From G965198795 sp965198795 (GTDB lineage: Bacteria; Pseudomonadota; Alphaproteobacteria; Rhodospirillales; Casp-alpha2): a stretch of DNA of 64,000 nucleotides. Below, piece after piece: positions 1-8,695 of this stretch. A program made the position numbers and the translations under genes. Position 1 is the first letter of the stretch; each line of letters opens with the position of its first letter. The stretch spans positions 1,302,001 to 1,366,000 of the forward strand of contig OZ240674.1 in NCBI GenBank assembly GCA_965198795.1. Direction: 5' to 3'. The notes beneath the pieces were generated by a model. The model worked only from the letters and a program-made list of their open reading frames with translations, did not search any database and was not told where the DNA came from.

Positions 1-281
1 TGACCGGGTCCGGAAGACAATCAAGAATGGTCTCCGAATAACAATTCGTCATTTCAGACATATGGGTTCGGCGTCGGCGATCAAAGACATGATCCGCCCA
101 TAACTAACCCAAATTCGTGCAAACAGCCATGACGTCTTGACGGAAACCGGCGCCAAGGCGGGAGTTTCAGGGGGACATTAACTGCGGCCAACAGGCTCGG
201 TTCCGTTCGCGGCGGCCCGCCGCCTCGACCAGAGACGTTCGCATGACAAGGCGCCGCGAGCACATTTCATCCCCTTCCCGC
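1..281. other. Left-edge stretch without a recognised gene
   Basis: I see no convincing coding region here. The longest open frames have low-complexity, arginine-rich translations and no family resemblance. The segment lies downstream of the minus-strand thioesterase. A GC-rich inverted stretch near 211-222 (GGCGGCCCGCCGCC-like) could act as a transcript end, but it has no T-run in either direction. Confidence 0.3.
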
Positions 282-767
282 CTATCCTCTGGCTTTTCCC
301 ACATACCGCCCAACCTGAGGAGGCGGATCGGCGGCTTGTCCAACCAGCGCCAGCGCACGCAATCTCTCCGCCATGTCATCGCAGAACAACGCGACACGCC
401 GGCTGATCAGGTCAACATGCAGGATCATCACCTCGTTCGTCGCCAAAAGACGGGCGCCGTCCACGGAAAACATCTCATGAAACAAACAGAGGCGCTTCCC
501 GTCCGAGGACAACACCCGGGTTCGCACGCGAACACGCTCTCCCTCCATCGCCTCTTGTTCATAGGTGACATGCATTTCGGCGACGAATACCGAATGATTG
601 GTTCTTTCCCGGTACGCCTCGTCCAAACCGGCGTGTTCCAGCAGCGCATCCGTCGCGCGGTCGAAAATCAACACGTAGAACGCGACGTTCATGTGACCGT
701 TATAATCAATGTAATCGGAGAGGATGGTCTCTTCGCGCGGGGGGAGAGGGATTGAGGGGTCGGTCAT
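282..767 (-). CDS. HotDog-fold acyl-CoA thioesterase (4HBT family)
   Basis: This 161-residue protein is a predicted cytoplasmic thioesterase that hydrolyses a small acyl-CoA. It has the HotDog family motif DYNGHMN near the N-terminus, where the conserved Asp and His lie, followed by the long helix (FYVLIFDRATDALLEH) and the closing strands. The start at 767 is chosen because the alignable domain begins just after it; upstream codons add a basic tail with no resemblance to the family. The spacing and wording of the motif resemble the betainyl-CoA thioesterases linked to carnitine dehydrogenase, but no carnitine gene is visible here, so the substrate is open. It stands alone, divergent from the glycosyltransferase gene at 945. 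The family call is solid; the substrate is inference. Confidence 0.85.
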   Translation of the reverse strand: MTDPSIPLPPREETILSDYIDYNGHMNVAFYVLIFDRATDALLEHAGLDEAYRERTNHSVFVAEMHVTYEQEAMEGERVRVRTRVLSSDGKRLCLFHEMFSVDGARLLATNEVMILHVDLISRRVALFCDDMAERLRALALVGQAADPPPQVGRYVGKARG

Positions 768-944
768 GATTAAACTCTTATGATTGCAAAGGCGCGGCTG
801 AATACAAAGGCGCGGCCGCCCAAAGATATTTGACCTTTCCCGCCGCTGGTGCAATAAGCGGCTGCCTGAACCGGACGCCCAGTAAACCAGTCAGTAAACC
901 AGTAGTAAATCAGCCCGCGTCGCCGGCTTTGCCACGGACCCGTC

Positions 945-1730
945 ATGGCCTTTTCTCCCGCTGAAACCGCCGCGCCCGAACTCTGCGTTGTTGTGCCTGT
1001 GCATAACGAGGAAGGGAACGTGGCGCCCCTGGTCGGCGAGATCACGGCGGCTCTCAGGGGCAGGCTTGCGTTCGAGATGATCTATGTGGATGACGGCAGC
1101 AAGGACCAAACCTTGCCGCGGTTGCTGGATTTGGCGAAGGAGAACCCCGAACTGCGGGTTCTGAGGCATGTCAACCGCTGCGGCCAAAGCGCGGCCATTT
1201 GGACCGGCGTCAAACACGCCGGGGCTCCCTTGATCGCGACGCTGGACGGCGACGGCCAGAATGACCCGGCGGATATCCCGGCCCTGGTTGCGCGCCACGA
1301 GAAAGAGGGCGGCGGCGACAAGATCATGATCGCCGGCCACCGCGAGAAGCGCCGGGACTCGAAGGTCAAATTGATGTCGTCACGCATCGCCAATAAAATC
1401 CGGCGCGGCCTTCTGAACGATGATTTGCCAGACACGGGCTGCGGGCTGAAAGTGTTTACGCGCGAGGCTTTCCTGACCTTCCCCCGCTTTGATCATATGC
1501 ACCGTTATTTGGCGGCGCTAATGATCCGCCATGGCGGCAAGACCTATTCCGTGCGTGTCAATCACAGGCCGCGCGAACGCGGCGTCTCGAAATATGGCGT
1601 TTGGAACCGTCTTTGGGTTGGCGTCGCCGATTTGTTCGGCGTCATGTGGCTTCAAGCGCGTGGATCGCGGCCCACTGTGGAAGAGGCGGCTCCGCCCAGC
1701 CGCGACGGACGTGACGGGGGCGCGCGATGA
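945..1730 (+). CDS. Glycosyltransferase family 2, DPM1/ArnC-like
   Basis: This 261-residue GT-A enzyme probably transfers a sugar from a nucleotide donor to a polyprenyl phosphate on the cytoplasmic face of the inner membrane. Visible motifs are the N-terminal strand VVVPVHNEE (about 15-23), the DDGS turn (49-52) and the metal-binding DGDGQ (101-105). There are no clear C-terminal membrane helices, as in short dolichyl-phosphate-mannose synthase-like proteins. It is first in a three-gene set: its last 4 bases overlap the next start (ATGA), so translation is likely coupled. The downstream TVP38/DedA-like and GT39 proteins suggest that it makes the lipid-linked donor used by the GT39 enzyme. 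The sugar cannot be read from sequence. Confidence 0.88.
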   Translation: MAFSPAETAAPELCVVVPVHNEEGNVAPLVGEITAALRGRLAFEMIYVDDGSKDQTLPRLLDLAKENPELRVLRHVNRCGQSAAIWTGVKHAGAPLIATLDGDGQNDPADIPALVARHEKEGGGDKIMIAGHREKRRDSKVKLMSSRIANKIRRGLLNDDLPDTGCGLKVFTREAFLTFPRFDHMHRYLAALMIRHGGKTYSVRVNHRPRERGVSKYGVWNRLWVGVADLFGVMWLQARGSRPTVEEAAPPSRDGRDGGAR

Positions 1731-2404
1731 GCGTGAGGCTTGTTTTCAAGGGCGCCGTTTTATTTTTTTCCCTGGCCATCGTCGTGGTCGCGCTCAAGGT
1801 CAGCGGTCTGGACGCCACGCTGAACGAAAAGTGGATCGACGCCCATGTCCGGAATTCCGGCCTCCAGGGCCAGTTGCTGTTTCTATTAATGGGGGCCGCC
1901 TTCACGGGCGTCGGCATGCCGCGCCAGTTCGTCGGGTTCTTGGGCGGGTATGCGTTCGGATTGACGCACGGCGCGATTATCGCGGTCGCGGCTGCGGCTT
2001 TGGGGTGCGCGGCCGCATTTTTCTATTCACGCTTCCTGGGCCGGTCCCTGGTCAAGGGGCGGTTCCCGGACAAGGTGGACCGGATAGACGAATTCCTCGC
2101 CCAGAATCCGTTTTCGATGACCGTCCTGATCCGCTTTCTGCCGGTGGGCAGCAATCTGGCCACGAACCTGGCCGCAGGCGTCTCCGGCGTGAACTTCATG
2201 CCGTTCATCCTGGGTTCCATCCTGGGATACATCCCCCAGCAGTTGATTTTCGCGCTCGTCGGGTCCGGCATCGGCGTCGATACGGAACTGAGAGTCGCGA
2301 CCGCGGCCGTTCTGTTTCTGGCGGCCGGTTTGATCGGCGGTTATCTCTATCGCAAATACCGCCGCGGCAAGGTTCACGACAAGAGTGTCGCCGAGAATCT
2401 CTAG
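1727..2404 (+). CDS. TVP38/TMEM64 (DedA/VTT-superfamily) membrane protein
   Basis: This 225-residue polytopic inner-membrane protein has the VTT-domain signatures: a glycine-rich re-entrant segment around VGMPRQFVGFLGGYAFGL (about 63-80) and the second half-site around LIRFLPVGSNLATNLAAG (about 134-151). The first hydrophobic helix is at residues 5-25. Members of the DedA and related superfamily have been implicated in moving polyprenyl phosphates or phospholipids across membranes. Lying between a lipid-linked sugar synthase and a GT39 transferase, with a 4-bp overlap to the former, it is a natural candidate for flipping or recycling the lipid carrier. That role is inferred from context. Confidence 0.85.
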   Translation: MSVRLVFKGAVLFFSLAIVVVALKVSGLDATLNEKWIDAHVRNSGLQGQLLFLLMGAAFTGVGMPRQFVGFLGGYAFGLTHGAIIAVAAAALGCAAAFFYSRFLGRSLVKGRFPDKVDRIDEFLAQNPFSMTVLIRFLPVGSNLATNLAAGVSGVNFMPFILGSILGYIPQQLIFALVGSGIGVDTELRVATAAVLFLAAGLIGGYLYRKYRRGKVHDKSVAENL

Positions 2405-2473
2405 AACGGGTTCCCATCGGCGCCAAAACCTTTTAGAAACCAGCGCGTTCCTCTCATGCGTTAAGAAGCGGTC

Positions 2474-4114
2474 ATGTCGCCTATCCGCCTGCTCGGCCTC
2501 GCCTGTCTATTCTGGATCATACTGGTCGCCGCCGGCGTCGGACTCCGCCCGGCGCTCCCCGTCGATGAAACGCGCTATTTCAGCGTCGCTTGGGAAATGT
2601 GGCTGCGGAACGATTTTCTGGTCCCGCATTTGAATGGTGAAACTTACAGCCATAAACCGCCTTTGCTGTTTTGGGGCATGAACGCGGGTTGGGCGCTTTT
2701 TGGCGTTAATGACGTTACGCCGCGTCTGATCGCCCCGTTGTTCGGCCTGTTTTCACTTATCCTGACCTTCCGGTTGGCCCGCGCCGTCTGGCCCGGCGAG
2801 GCCGCCGTCGCCGGGTATGCGCCCATGCTGCTGATCGGAACCTTGTTTTGGTCGGTGTTCACAAGCCTCACCTTGTTTGACATGATGCTGACGGCGGCGG
2901 CGCTATTGGCAAACCTGGGGTTCGTCCTTGCCTGGCGGCGGGGAGGAGCCTGGGGCTTCGTGCTTGCGGGCCTTGGCGCCGGCGCCGGTTTTTTAGCCAA
3001 GGGACCGGTTGTTCTGTTGCATGTTTTGCCGGTTGCGTTGCTGGCTCCCCTTTGGGCTCCGAGGCTGCCGGGCTATTCCCGCGCCATGAGCTGGGCGGCG
3101 TGGTACGGCGGCGTGGCGCTGGTGGTCGCCGTCGGCGCCGCCATCGGGCTTGCTTGGGCGATTCCCGCCGGTATTGCTGGCGGCGAGGAATACCGAAACG
3201 CCATCTTTTGGGGCCAAAGCGCGGGCCGCGTTGTCAATTCCTTCGACCACGCCCGGCCCATTTGGTGGTATCTGGCCGCACTGCCGCCGATTCTTTTACC
3301 CTGGTTGATCTGGCCAAGCGCCTGGCGGGCCGCGCGCCGGGGCGGACGGTTGTTGATGGACGACGGTGGGGTTCGCCTGTGCCTCGTCTGGTTCATCGCC
3401 GCCTTCCTGAGCTTCTCCGTGATCAGCGGTAAACAGCTTCATTATCTGTTACCGGAATTCCCGCCCCTTGCGTTGATCATCGCGGCGGCGCTCAACCGCG
3501 CGCGCCAGGGCGGCTTTACCTCTGACGCCATGGATCGATGGAGCGTCGGACTTTTCTTTATCGTCATGGGCGCCGCCGCGCCTGTCGCCGCCTATCTGGA
3601 TCTTTTTCCCGGAAACCTTCCCGTCGGTGATACGGCTGAAACCTATCCGATGTTCGCGGCGGCGGCCGCGGCGCTGATCTTCCTCGTCCGGGCGCCCTCG
3701 AAATTTGGAACGGGCGTCACCGTCATCGCCTTGCTGAGCGTGATCACCGTAACCAGCCTGCATCTGTCACTCCGCCCGGCGCTTCAAACCGCCTATGACC
3801 AGCGAGCTTTTTCCGAAGCCGTTCAAAAGTACGAACGTCAAGGTTACGACATCGCCTTCATCGACACCTATCACAACACGTTCCACTTCCTGGGCCGTTT
3901 GAAGAAGCCGTTCCACCTGGTCAGCGGCGGCCCGTTCCTGGAAGCGTTCGCAAGGCGTTATCCGAAGTCCAAGGTGATTTCCTACCGCACCCGTCACGCG
4001 CCGCTGGAAGCGCACGAAAAACCTGACGCCGTCGGGCGGTTCCGGTCCGGACACTTTGTGTTGTGGGATGTCCGGAAGCACATGAACGACCTGGAAGCCA
4101 TGGCCCGGCGTTAA
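2474..4114 (+). CDS. Glycosyltransferase family 39, ArnT/PMT-like
   Basis: This 546-residue integral membrane protein has about ten or more hydrophobic segments and the GT39 first-loop acidic motif PVDETRYF (about 30-37), followed by the KPPLLFWG segment (about 60-67). Family members use polyprenyl-phosphate sugars as donors on the periplasmic side and modify lipid A, proteins or other lipids. The C-terminal 120 residues form a soluble periplasmic-type domain, as in ArnT relatives. It closes the GT2-TVP38-GT39 set after a 69-bp gap. The acceptor is unknown; lipid A or another envelope glycolipid is the likeliest guess. The start is supported by a purine-rich stretch (AAGAAGCGG) just upstream. 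Confidence 0.87.
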   Translation: MSPIRLLGLACLFWIILVAAGVGLRPALPVDETRYFSVAWEMWLRNDFLVPHLNGETYSHKPPLLFWGMNAGWALFGVNDVTPRLIAPLFGLFSLILTFRLARAVWPGEAAVAGYAPMLLIGTLFWSVFTSLTLFDMMLTAAALLANLGFVLAWRRGGAWGFVLAGLGAGAGFLAKGPVVLLHVLPVALLAPLWAPRLPGYSRAMSWAAWYGGVALVVAVGAAIGLAWAIPAGIAGGEEYRNAIFWGQSAGRVVNSFDHARPIWWYLAALPPILLPWLIWPSAWRAARRGGRLLMDDGGVRLCLVWFIAAFLSFSVISGKQLHYLLPEFPPLALIIAAALNRARQGGFTSDAMDRWSVGLFFIVMGAAAPVAAYLDLFPGNLPVGDTAETYPMFAAAAAALIFLVRAPSKFGTGVTVIALLSVITVTSLHLSLRPALQTAYDQRAFSEAVQKYERQGYDIAFIDTYHNTFHFLGRLKKPFHLVSGGPFLEAFARRYPKSKVISYRTRHAPLEAHEKPDAVGRFRSGHFVLWDVRKHMNDLEAMARR

Positions 4115-4141
4115 AATATCGGAAAATTCACAAAACCCCTG

Positions 4142-4198
4142 TTGACAGCGCGAAGACATGCGCTTACATCGCTGGCGCTCCCTGGTTGGGAGTGCTAA
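4142..4198 (+). promoter_or_regulatory. groESL promoter with CIRCE (HrcA) operator
   Basis: A -35 TTGACA (4142-4147), a 17-bp spacer and a -10-like TACATC (4165-4170) are followed directly by the inverted repeat CTGGCGCTC (4172-4180), 9 bases, GAGTGCTAA (4190-4198). The right arm matches the CIRCE consensus exactly. The left arm differs at three positions, all transitions. HrcA repression of groESL through this element is well established in alphaproteobacteria. The position just downstream of the -10 fits repression by blocking initiation. Confidence 0.85.
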
Positions 4199-4257
4199 CA
4201 CATGTTCCCACGCCTTGCGTTTGCAAGGCTTTCCACGTTATGACGGAGACCTAATCC

Positions 4258-4545
4258 ATGAAATTCCGGCCTCTGCACGACCGCGTCCTCGTTCGCCGTA
4301 TCGAAGCTGACGACAAGACCGCGGGCGGCATCATCATTCCCGACACCGCCAAGGAAAAACCGCAGGAAGGCGAAATCATTTCCGCCGGTTCCGGCGCCCG
4401 AAATGAAGACGGTTCCGTAACCCCGCTGGACGTCAAGGCCGGCGACAAGGTTCTGTTCGGCAAGTGGTCCGGCACCGAAGTCAAGGTGGACGGCGAAGAC
4501 CTGCTGATCATGAAGGAGTCCGACCTGCTCGGTATCATCGAATAA
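4258..4545 (+). CDS. groES: Co-chaperonin GroES
   Basis: This 95-residue protein forms the heptameric lid of the GroEL folding chamber in the cytoplasm. It has the family opening RPLHDRVLVRR, the mobile-loop region (EADDKTAGGIIIPDTA, about 16-31) and the closing motif LIMKESDLLGIIE. Length is normal. A GGAG ribosome site lies 10 bases before the ATG. It is the first gene of the groESL operon, with groEL 56 bp downstream and the CIRCE-bearing promoter upstream. Confidence 0.98.
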   Translation: MKFRPLHDRVLVRRIEADDKTAGGIIIPDTAKEKPQEGEIISAGSGARNEDGSVTPLDVKAGDKVLFGKWSGTEVKVDGEDLLIMKESDLLGIIE

Positions 4546-4601
4546 GCACGCCGGCTCGCGTGCTCATCCTGAAAAATTAATAACCTCAAGGAGTTGAGAT
4601 T

Positions 4602-6245
4602 ATGGCTGCCAAAGAAGTCAAGTTCTCCACCGACGCCCGGGATCGTATGCTGAAAGGCGTTGACGTCCTGGCCAACGCGGTAAAAGTCACCCTGGGCCCG
4701 AAAGGCCGCAACGTCGTTCTGGACAAATCCTTCGGCGCCCCGCGCATCACGAAGGACGGCGTCACCGTCGCAAAGGACATCGAACTCGCCGACAAGTTCG
4801 AGAACATGGGCGCTCAAATGGTCAAGGAAGTCGCTTCCAAAACCAACGACCTGGCCGGTGACGGCACCACGACCGCCACTGTTTTGGCTCAAGCCATCGT
4901 CAAGGAAGGCGCGAAAGCCGTCGCCGCGGGCCTGAACCCGATGGACCTGAAGCGCGGCATTGATCTGGCTGTCGAAGCCGTCGTCGCCGACGTTCAGAAA
5001 GTCTCCAAAAAGGTCAACACCTCTGAAGAAGTCGCTCAAGTCGGCACGATTTCCGCCAACGGCGACTCCGAAATCGGCGACATGATCGCCATGGCCATGC
5101 AGAAAGTCGGCAACGAGGGCGTTATCGAAGTGGAGGAAGCCAAGGGCCTGACCACCGACGTCGAAGTTGTCGAAGGCATGCAGTTCGACCGCGGCTACAC
5201 ATCTCCGTACTTCATCACGAACGCCGACAAAATGTCGGTCGAGATGGAAAACCCCCACATTCTGATCCACGAGAAGAAACTCTCCAGCCTGCAGCCGCTG
5301 CTGCCGGTTCTGGAAGCCGTGGTTCAGTCTTCCCGCCCGCTGCTGATCATCGCTGAAGACATCGAAGGCGAAGCGCTGGCGACTCTGGTTGTCAACAAAC
5401 TGCGCGGCGGCCTGAAGATCGCCGCCGTTAAGGCTCCGGGCTTCGGCGACCGCCGGAAAGCCATGCTGGAGGACATCGCCATCCTGACCAATGGCCAGGT
5501 AATCTCCGAAGATCTGGGCATCAAGCTGGAGAACGTCGAACTTTCCATGCTGGGCACGGCCAAAAAGGTTCACATCACCAAAGACGACACGACGATCGTC
5601 GACGGCGCGGGCAAGAAGAAGGACATCGAGGCCCGTTGCGGCCAAATCCGCGCTCAAGTCGAAGAGACCTCTTCCGACTATGATCGCGAGAAACTGCAAG
5701 AGCGTCTCGCCAAACTGGCTGGCGGCGTCGCCGTGATCAACGTCGGCGGCGCGACCGAAGTTGAAGTGAAAGAGAAGAAAGACCGCGTTGACGACGCTCT
5801 GCACGCGACCCGCGCCGCCGTTGAGGAAGGCGTCGTTCCGGGTGGCGGCGCGGCTCTGCTTTACGCGACGGCCGCTCTCAAAAAAGTGGAAGCCGCCAAC
5901 GACGACCAGAAACGCGGTGTTGAAATCATTCGGCACGCCTTGCAATCGCCGCTGCGCCAGATCGCCGAGAACGCCGGTTTCGACGGCGCCGTGGTCGCCG
6001 GCAAACTGCTGGACCAGAAGTCGAAATCCTTCGGCTTCAATGCTCAGTCCGGCAAATACGTCGATATGCCGAAAGCCGGTGTTCTGGACCCGACGAAAGT
6101 CGTCCGCGCCGCCCTGCAAGACGCCGCTTCCGTCGCGGCTCTGCTGATCACCACCGAAGCCATGATCGCCGAAAAGCCTGAAGACAAGCCGGCCCCGGCC
6201 GCGCCGGGCGGCGGCATGCCGGACATGGGCGGAATGGGCTTCTAA
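4602..6245 (+). CDS. groEL: Chaperonin GroEL
   Basis: This 547-residue subunit of the tetradecameric ATP-dependent folding chamber has the nucleotide-binding VTLGPKGRNV and GDGTTTATVLAQ (catalytic Asp about 87), and VVPGGGAALLYA near 412-423. It has the C-terminal Gly/Met-rich tail ending GGMPDMGGMGF. AAGGAG lies 9 bases before the start. It is the second gene of the operon; an intrinsic terminator follows 26 bp after the stop. A 669-codon open frame on the opposite strand is a by-product of strong codon bias and is not a gene. Confidence 0.98.
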   Translation: MAAKEVKFSTDARDRMLKGVDVLANAVKVTLGPKGRNVVLDKSFGAPRITKDGVTVAKDIELADKFENMGAQMVKEVASKTNDLAGDGTTTATVLAQAIVKEGAKAVAAGLNPMDLKRGIDLAVEAVVADVQKVSKKVNTSEEVAQVGTISANGDSEIGDMIAMAMQKVGNEGVIEVEEAKGLTTDVEVVEGMQFDRGYTSPYFITNADKMSVEMENPHILIHEKKLSSLQPLLPVLEAVVQSSRPLLIIAEDIEGEALATLVVNKLRGGLKIAAVKAPGFGDRRKAMLEDIAILTNGQVISEDLGIKLENVELSMLGTAKKVHITKDDTTIVDGAGKKKDIEARCGQIRAQVEETSSDYDREKLQERLAKLAGGVAVINVGGATEVEVKEKKDRVDDALHATRAAVEEGVVPGGGAALLYATAALKKVEAANDDQKRGVEIIRHALQSPLRQIAENAGFDGAVVAGKLLDQKSKSFGFNAQSGKYVDMPKAGVLDPTKVVRAALQDAASVAALLITTEAMIAEKPEDKPAPAAPGGGMPDMGGMGF

Positions 6246-6270
6246 GTCCAACCCCACCACCGAATCAGAG

Positions 6271-6300
6271 AGGGCCGCGTCTTGGGCGCGGCCCTTTTCT
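6271..6300 (+). terminator. Rho-independent terminator of groESL
   Basis: A perfect 9-bp stem AGGGCCGCG (6271-6279) / CGCGGCCCT (6287-6295) with a 7-base loop is followed by TTTTCTTTT. It lies 26 bp after the groEL stop. Confidence 0.9.
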
Positions 6301-6337
6301 TTTGAGAGGCTCTCCGTCGCCCCGTTGGGACGCCTAT

Positions 6338-6757
6338 CTACGGCGCGAACGTCCGCGCGACGCTTAAATAGGCCGATCCATGCTTTAGCGTCGCCGCGGG
6401 CGAATGTTCTTCTGATGACAGATGTAACGCTTCCAAAGTCTCCGCGAGAGCGCCGAGTTCGGTCCGCATGACGACGATGGCCTCCTCAAGTGTATAGGTG
6501 ATCTGATGGATATCCTCCATCGCATCGACGCTCAGTGCTTTTTTGCGCAAAATAGACGCCAATTTTTCGTTGTAGTTAGAAAAATTCGCCATTGCCTCGG
6601 TTAAATTATTGGAACTGACCGGCTCGTAATGAGACGTTCGATCTCCCGCTTGCGCATCGGTGATTGTGAGCGACAATCCCAAAACGGCGGCTCCGAGAAA
6701 CGCGACTGGAACACCTCGCCGCGTCATGATAATTTTCCGGATTCGCAAGCAAGCCAT
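6338..6757 (-). CDS. Small exported protein of unknown function, Fur-box promoter
   Basis: This 139-residue protein has an N-terminal signal peptide: basic residues, a hydrophobic core (VPVAFLGAAVLGLSL) and a probable AQA cleavage site near residue 36. The mature part is mostly helical and slightly acidic, with no Cys. The ATG at 6757 is preferred over an upstream TTG because AAGGAG lies 6 bases before it. I do not recognise a family with confidence. Upstream at 6792-6849 is a Fur-box-like sequence that also occurs before the chemoreceptor at 7076-8554, so iron-responsive expression is likely. A periplasmic helical protein tied to iron is as far as the evidence goes. Confidence 0.7.
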   Translation of the reverse strand: MACLRIRKIIMTRRGVPVAFLGAAVLGLSLTITDAQAGDRTSHYEPVSSNNLTEAMANFSNYNEKLASILRKKALSVDAMEDIHQITYTLEEAIVVMRTELGALAETLEALHLSSEEHSPAATLKHGSAYLSVARTFAP

Positions 6758-6791
6758 GTCCAACTCCTTTTTCCTGGCCTCATTTACAGCA

Positions 6792-6849
6792 CGCCATTAT
6801 ATGAGAATGAGAATTATTCGCAATAAATAACAAGCCCGGTTAATTCCTG
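6792..6849 (-). promoter_or_regulatory. Fur-box-like promoter segment, copy 1
   Basis: The 19-mer at 6803-6821 matches the classical Fur consensus at 14 of 19 positions by my count. It includes a 6-1-6 inverted repeat GAGAAT-T-ATTCGC at 6809-6821 with one mismatch. The whole 58-bp segment recurs at 8696-8753 with 5 substitutions and no gaps. It lies about 35 bp before the small exported protein gene, where an operator would overlap the promoter. The rest of the 6758-7075 gap holds only a short hairpin (CCCCGC-ATAC-GCGGGG at 7002-7017) downstream of the chemoreceptor gene. Confidence 0.6.
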
Positions 6850-7075
6850 TCACAAGTCCTCGACAGCGCGGAACTTTAGATCGCCGCGTCAATCTTGCGA
6901 GGCGGGTGAGCGGACGGAGCCAAACTCGTGATCGCCGCCGTCTCAAGGCCGGTTCGCCGGGCGCGCGGCTTCTTCAACATTTCTCACCGAATCACGAAGC
7001 CCCCCGCATACGCGGGGCGTTTGTCAAGGCTCCGGGCCGCGCGCGGGCCGTTTCCAGTTCGGATGGAAGAGTGTT

Positions 7076-8554
7076 TTAGATCAGCGTTTGCGACTGTTCG
7101 CGAACCTTGCCGACCGCATCGTCGATGTCGCCCGAGGCGCCCGCGATCCGTCGCACGCTTTCGAATATTTCGCTCACGGCTTCTGACGTGCCCCGCATAT
7201 TGGCCGAGACCTCGCGGGTCACGCTGTCCTGTTCTTCGACGGCGGAAGCGATGGCCGCGGAAATCTCGTTGATCTGGGAAATGGTGGCGCTCACGGAACT
7301 GATCACGTCGACGGCGCTTTTTGTCGCGTCTTGAACGGTGTTGATCTGGTTTTGGATCTGGTCCGTCGCCTTGCTGGTCTGATTAGCCAGATTCTTAACT
7401 TCGGACGCCACCACGGCGAAACCTTTGCCGGCCTCGCCCGCCCGGGCGGCCTCAATGGTGGCGTTCAGGGCCAGCAGGTTGGTCTGTTCGGCGATGTCGT
7501 TGATCAGGTCGATGACCTCGCCGATCTGGCCCGCGGACTTGGACAGGCCGGAAACAATTTGATTGGTTTCCTGGGCCTGACTGACCGCTTTGTTGGATGT
7601 CGATAAGGCGGTCGAGAGTTTTTGGCTGATTTCCGAAACCGAGGTGGACAATTCTTCCGCGCTGGCGGCGACGGATTGCACGGTGGTCGAGGTTTGTTCG
7701 ACCGCCGAGGCGGCGGTGGAGGCCTGCGCCGACATGGTCGAGACCAATTGGTTGATACTGTTCAGATCGCCGTCAATGGTTTTTAGCACGGCGTTCCTGC
7801 GGATGCGTTCGCGTATGCGCGGGGTGATGTCCGTTGCGAATTTAATGACTTTGAAGGTCTTGCCGAGCGCATCGGTGATCGGGGTGTAGATAGCCTGAAT
7901 CCAAACGTCGCGGCCGTCCTTTCCGATGCGTTTGAACTCGCCGCTTTTGTGATTCCCCGCCGCGAGATCGGCCCAGAACTTCAGATACTCCGCCGCCTCC
8001 CGTTCCGCAGGGTCGACGAAGATGGAATGGCGCCGGCCCCGAACTTCGTCAAGCGCGTATCCCATGACGTCCAGGAAATTGTTGTTCGCCGTTATGATCG
8101 TGCCGTCGGGTTCAAACTCGATCACCGCCTGGGTCCGGTTGATTGCGTTGATCTGGCCCTCGAGTTCGGCGGCGCGGCGTTTTTGTTCGGTGACGTTGGT
8201 GGCGAACTTGATGATCTTGCGGGGCTCGCCACGCCGGTTCAGGATCGGGTTATAGCTAGCCTGAATCCAGACGTCCTCCCCGGCCTTGTTGATCCGGCGG
8301 AACTGGGCCGACTTAAATTTTCCGGCGGCCAGTTCACGCCAAAATATCTTGTACTCTTCGCTTTCCGCGTATTCCGGATCGACAAACATCCGGTGGTGCT
8401 TACCCGTCACTTCGCCGAGCGTATAGCCCACGGCGTTCAAGAAATTCTCGTTGGCCCAAATGATGGTTCCGTCGAGTTGAAATTCGATGATGGCTTGTGA
8501 CCGGTTGATGGCGTCGAGTTTGGCTTTCTCTGCATGTAACGCCGAGTTGAACAT
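7076..8554 (-). CDS. Soluble methyl-accepting chemotaxis protein with two PAS domains (Aer-like)
   Basis: This 492-residue chemoreceptor signals to CheA/CheW. Two tandem PAS domains (about 10-110 and 130-235), each with a GEVTGKHHRMFVD- or DEVRGRRHSIFVD-type core and a following PAC motif (KIIKFATNVT, KVIKFATDIT), are followed by the coiled-coil signalling domain. The hairpin tip is DIAEQTNLLALNATIEAARAG. There are no membrane helices and no HAMP domain, so it acts in the cytoplasm and probably senses redox state or a bound ligand. GAAAGAAG lies just before the ATG. The 58-bp Fur-box-like segment lies about 140 bp upstream, suggesting iron-linked expression. Closely similar double-PAS receptors are common in alphaproteobacteria; the ligand is unknown. 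Confidence 0.93.
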   Translation of the reverse strand: MFNSALHAEKAKLDAINRSQAIIEFQLDGTIIWANENFLNAVGYTLGEVTGKHHRMFVDPEYAESEEYKIFWRELAAGKFKSAQFRRINKAGEDVWIQASYNPILNRRGEPRKIIKFATNVTEQKRRAAELEGQINAINRTQAVIEFEPDGTIITANNNFLDVMGYALDEVRGRRHSIFVDPAEREAAEYLKFWADLAAGNHKSGEFKRIGKDGRDVWIQAIYTPITDALGKTFKVIKFATDITPRIRERIRRNAVLKTIDGDLNSINQLVSTMSAQASTAASAVEQTSTTVQSVAASAEELSTSVSEISQKLSTALSTSNKAVSQAQETNQIVSGLSKSAGQIGEVIDLINDIAEQTNLLALNATIEAARAGEAGKGFAVVASEVKNLANQTSKATDQIQNQINTVQDATKSAVDVISSVSATISQINEISAAIASAVEEQDSVTREVSANMRGTSEAVSEIFESVRRIAGASGDIDDAVGKVREQSQTLI

Positions 8555-8695
8555 CTTCTATCTTCTTTCATAACAGATATTGTCTGGCGGGATGCGACCG
8601 CCCCTCCCAACACCTTATCAGAGCTGGGATGCTTGGCCATTCACAACTTACTCACATTCATGCCATCGTCTTTTTTCAGGCATAATTTGCAGGTG

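Noticed and set aside
4251..6260. 669-codon open frame antisense to groES-groEL
   Set aside because: It mirrors a highly expressed, strongly biased gene, has a composition typical of antisense translations (F-, D-, G- and V-rich) and no ribosome site or family.
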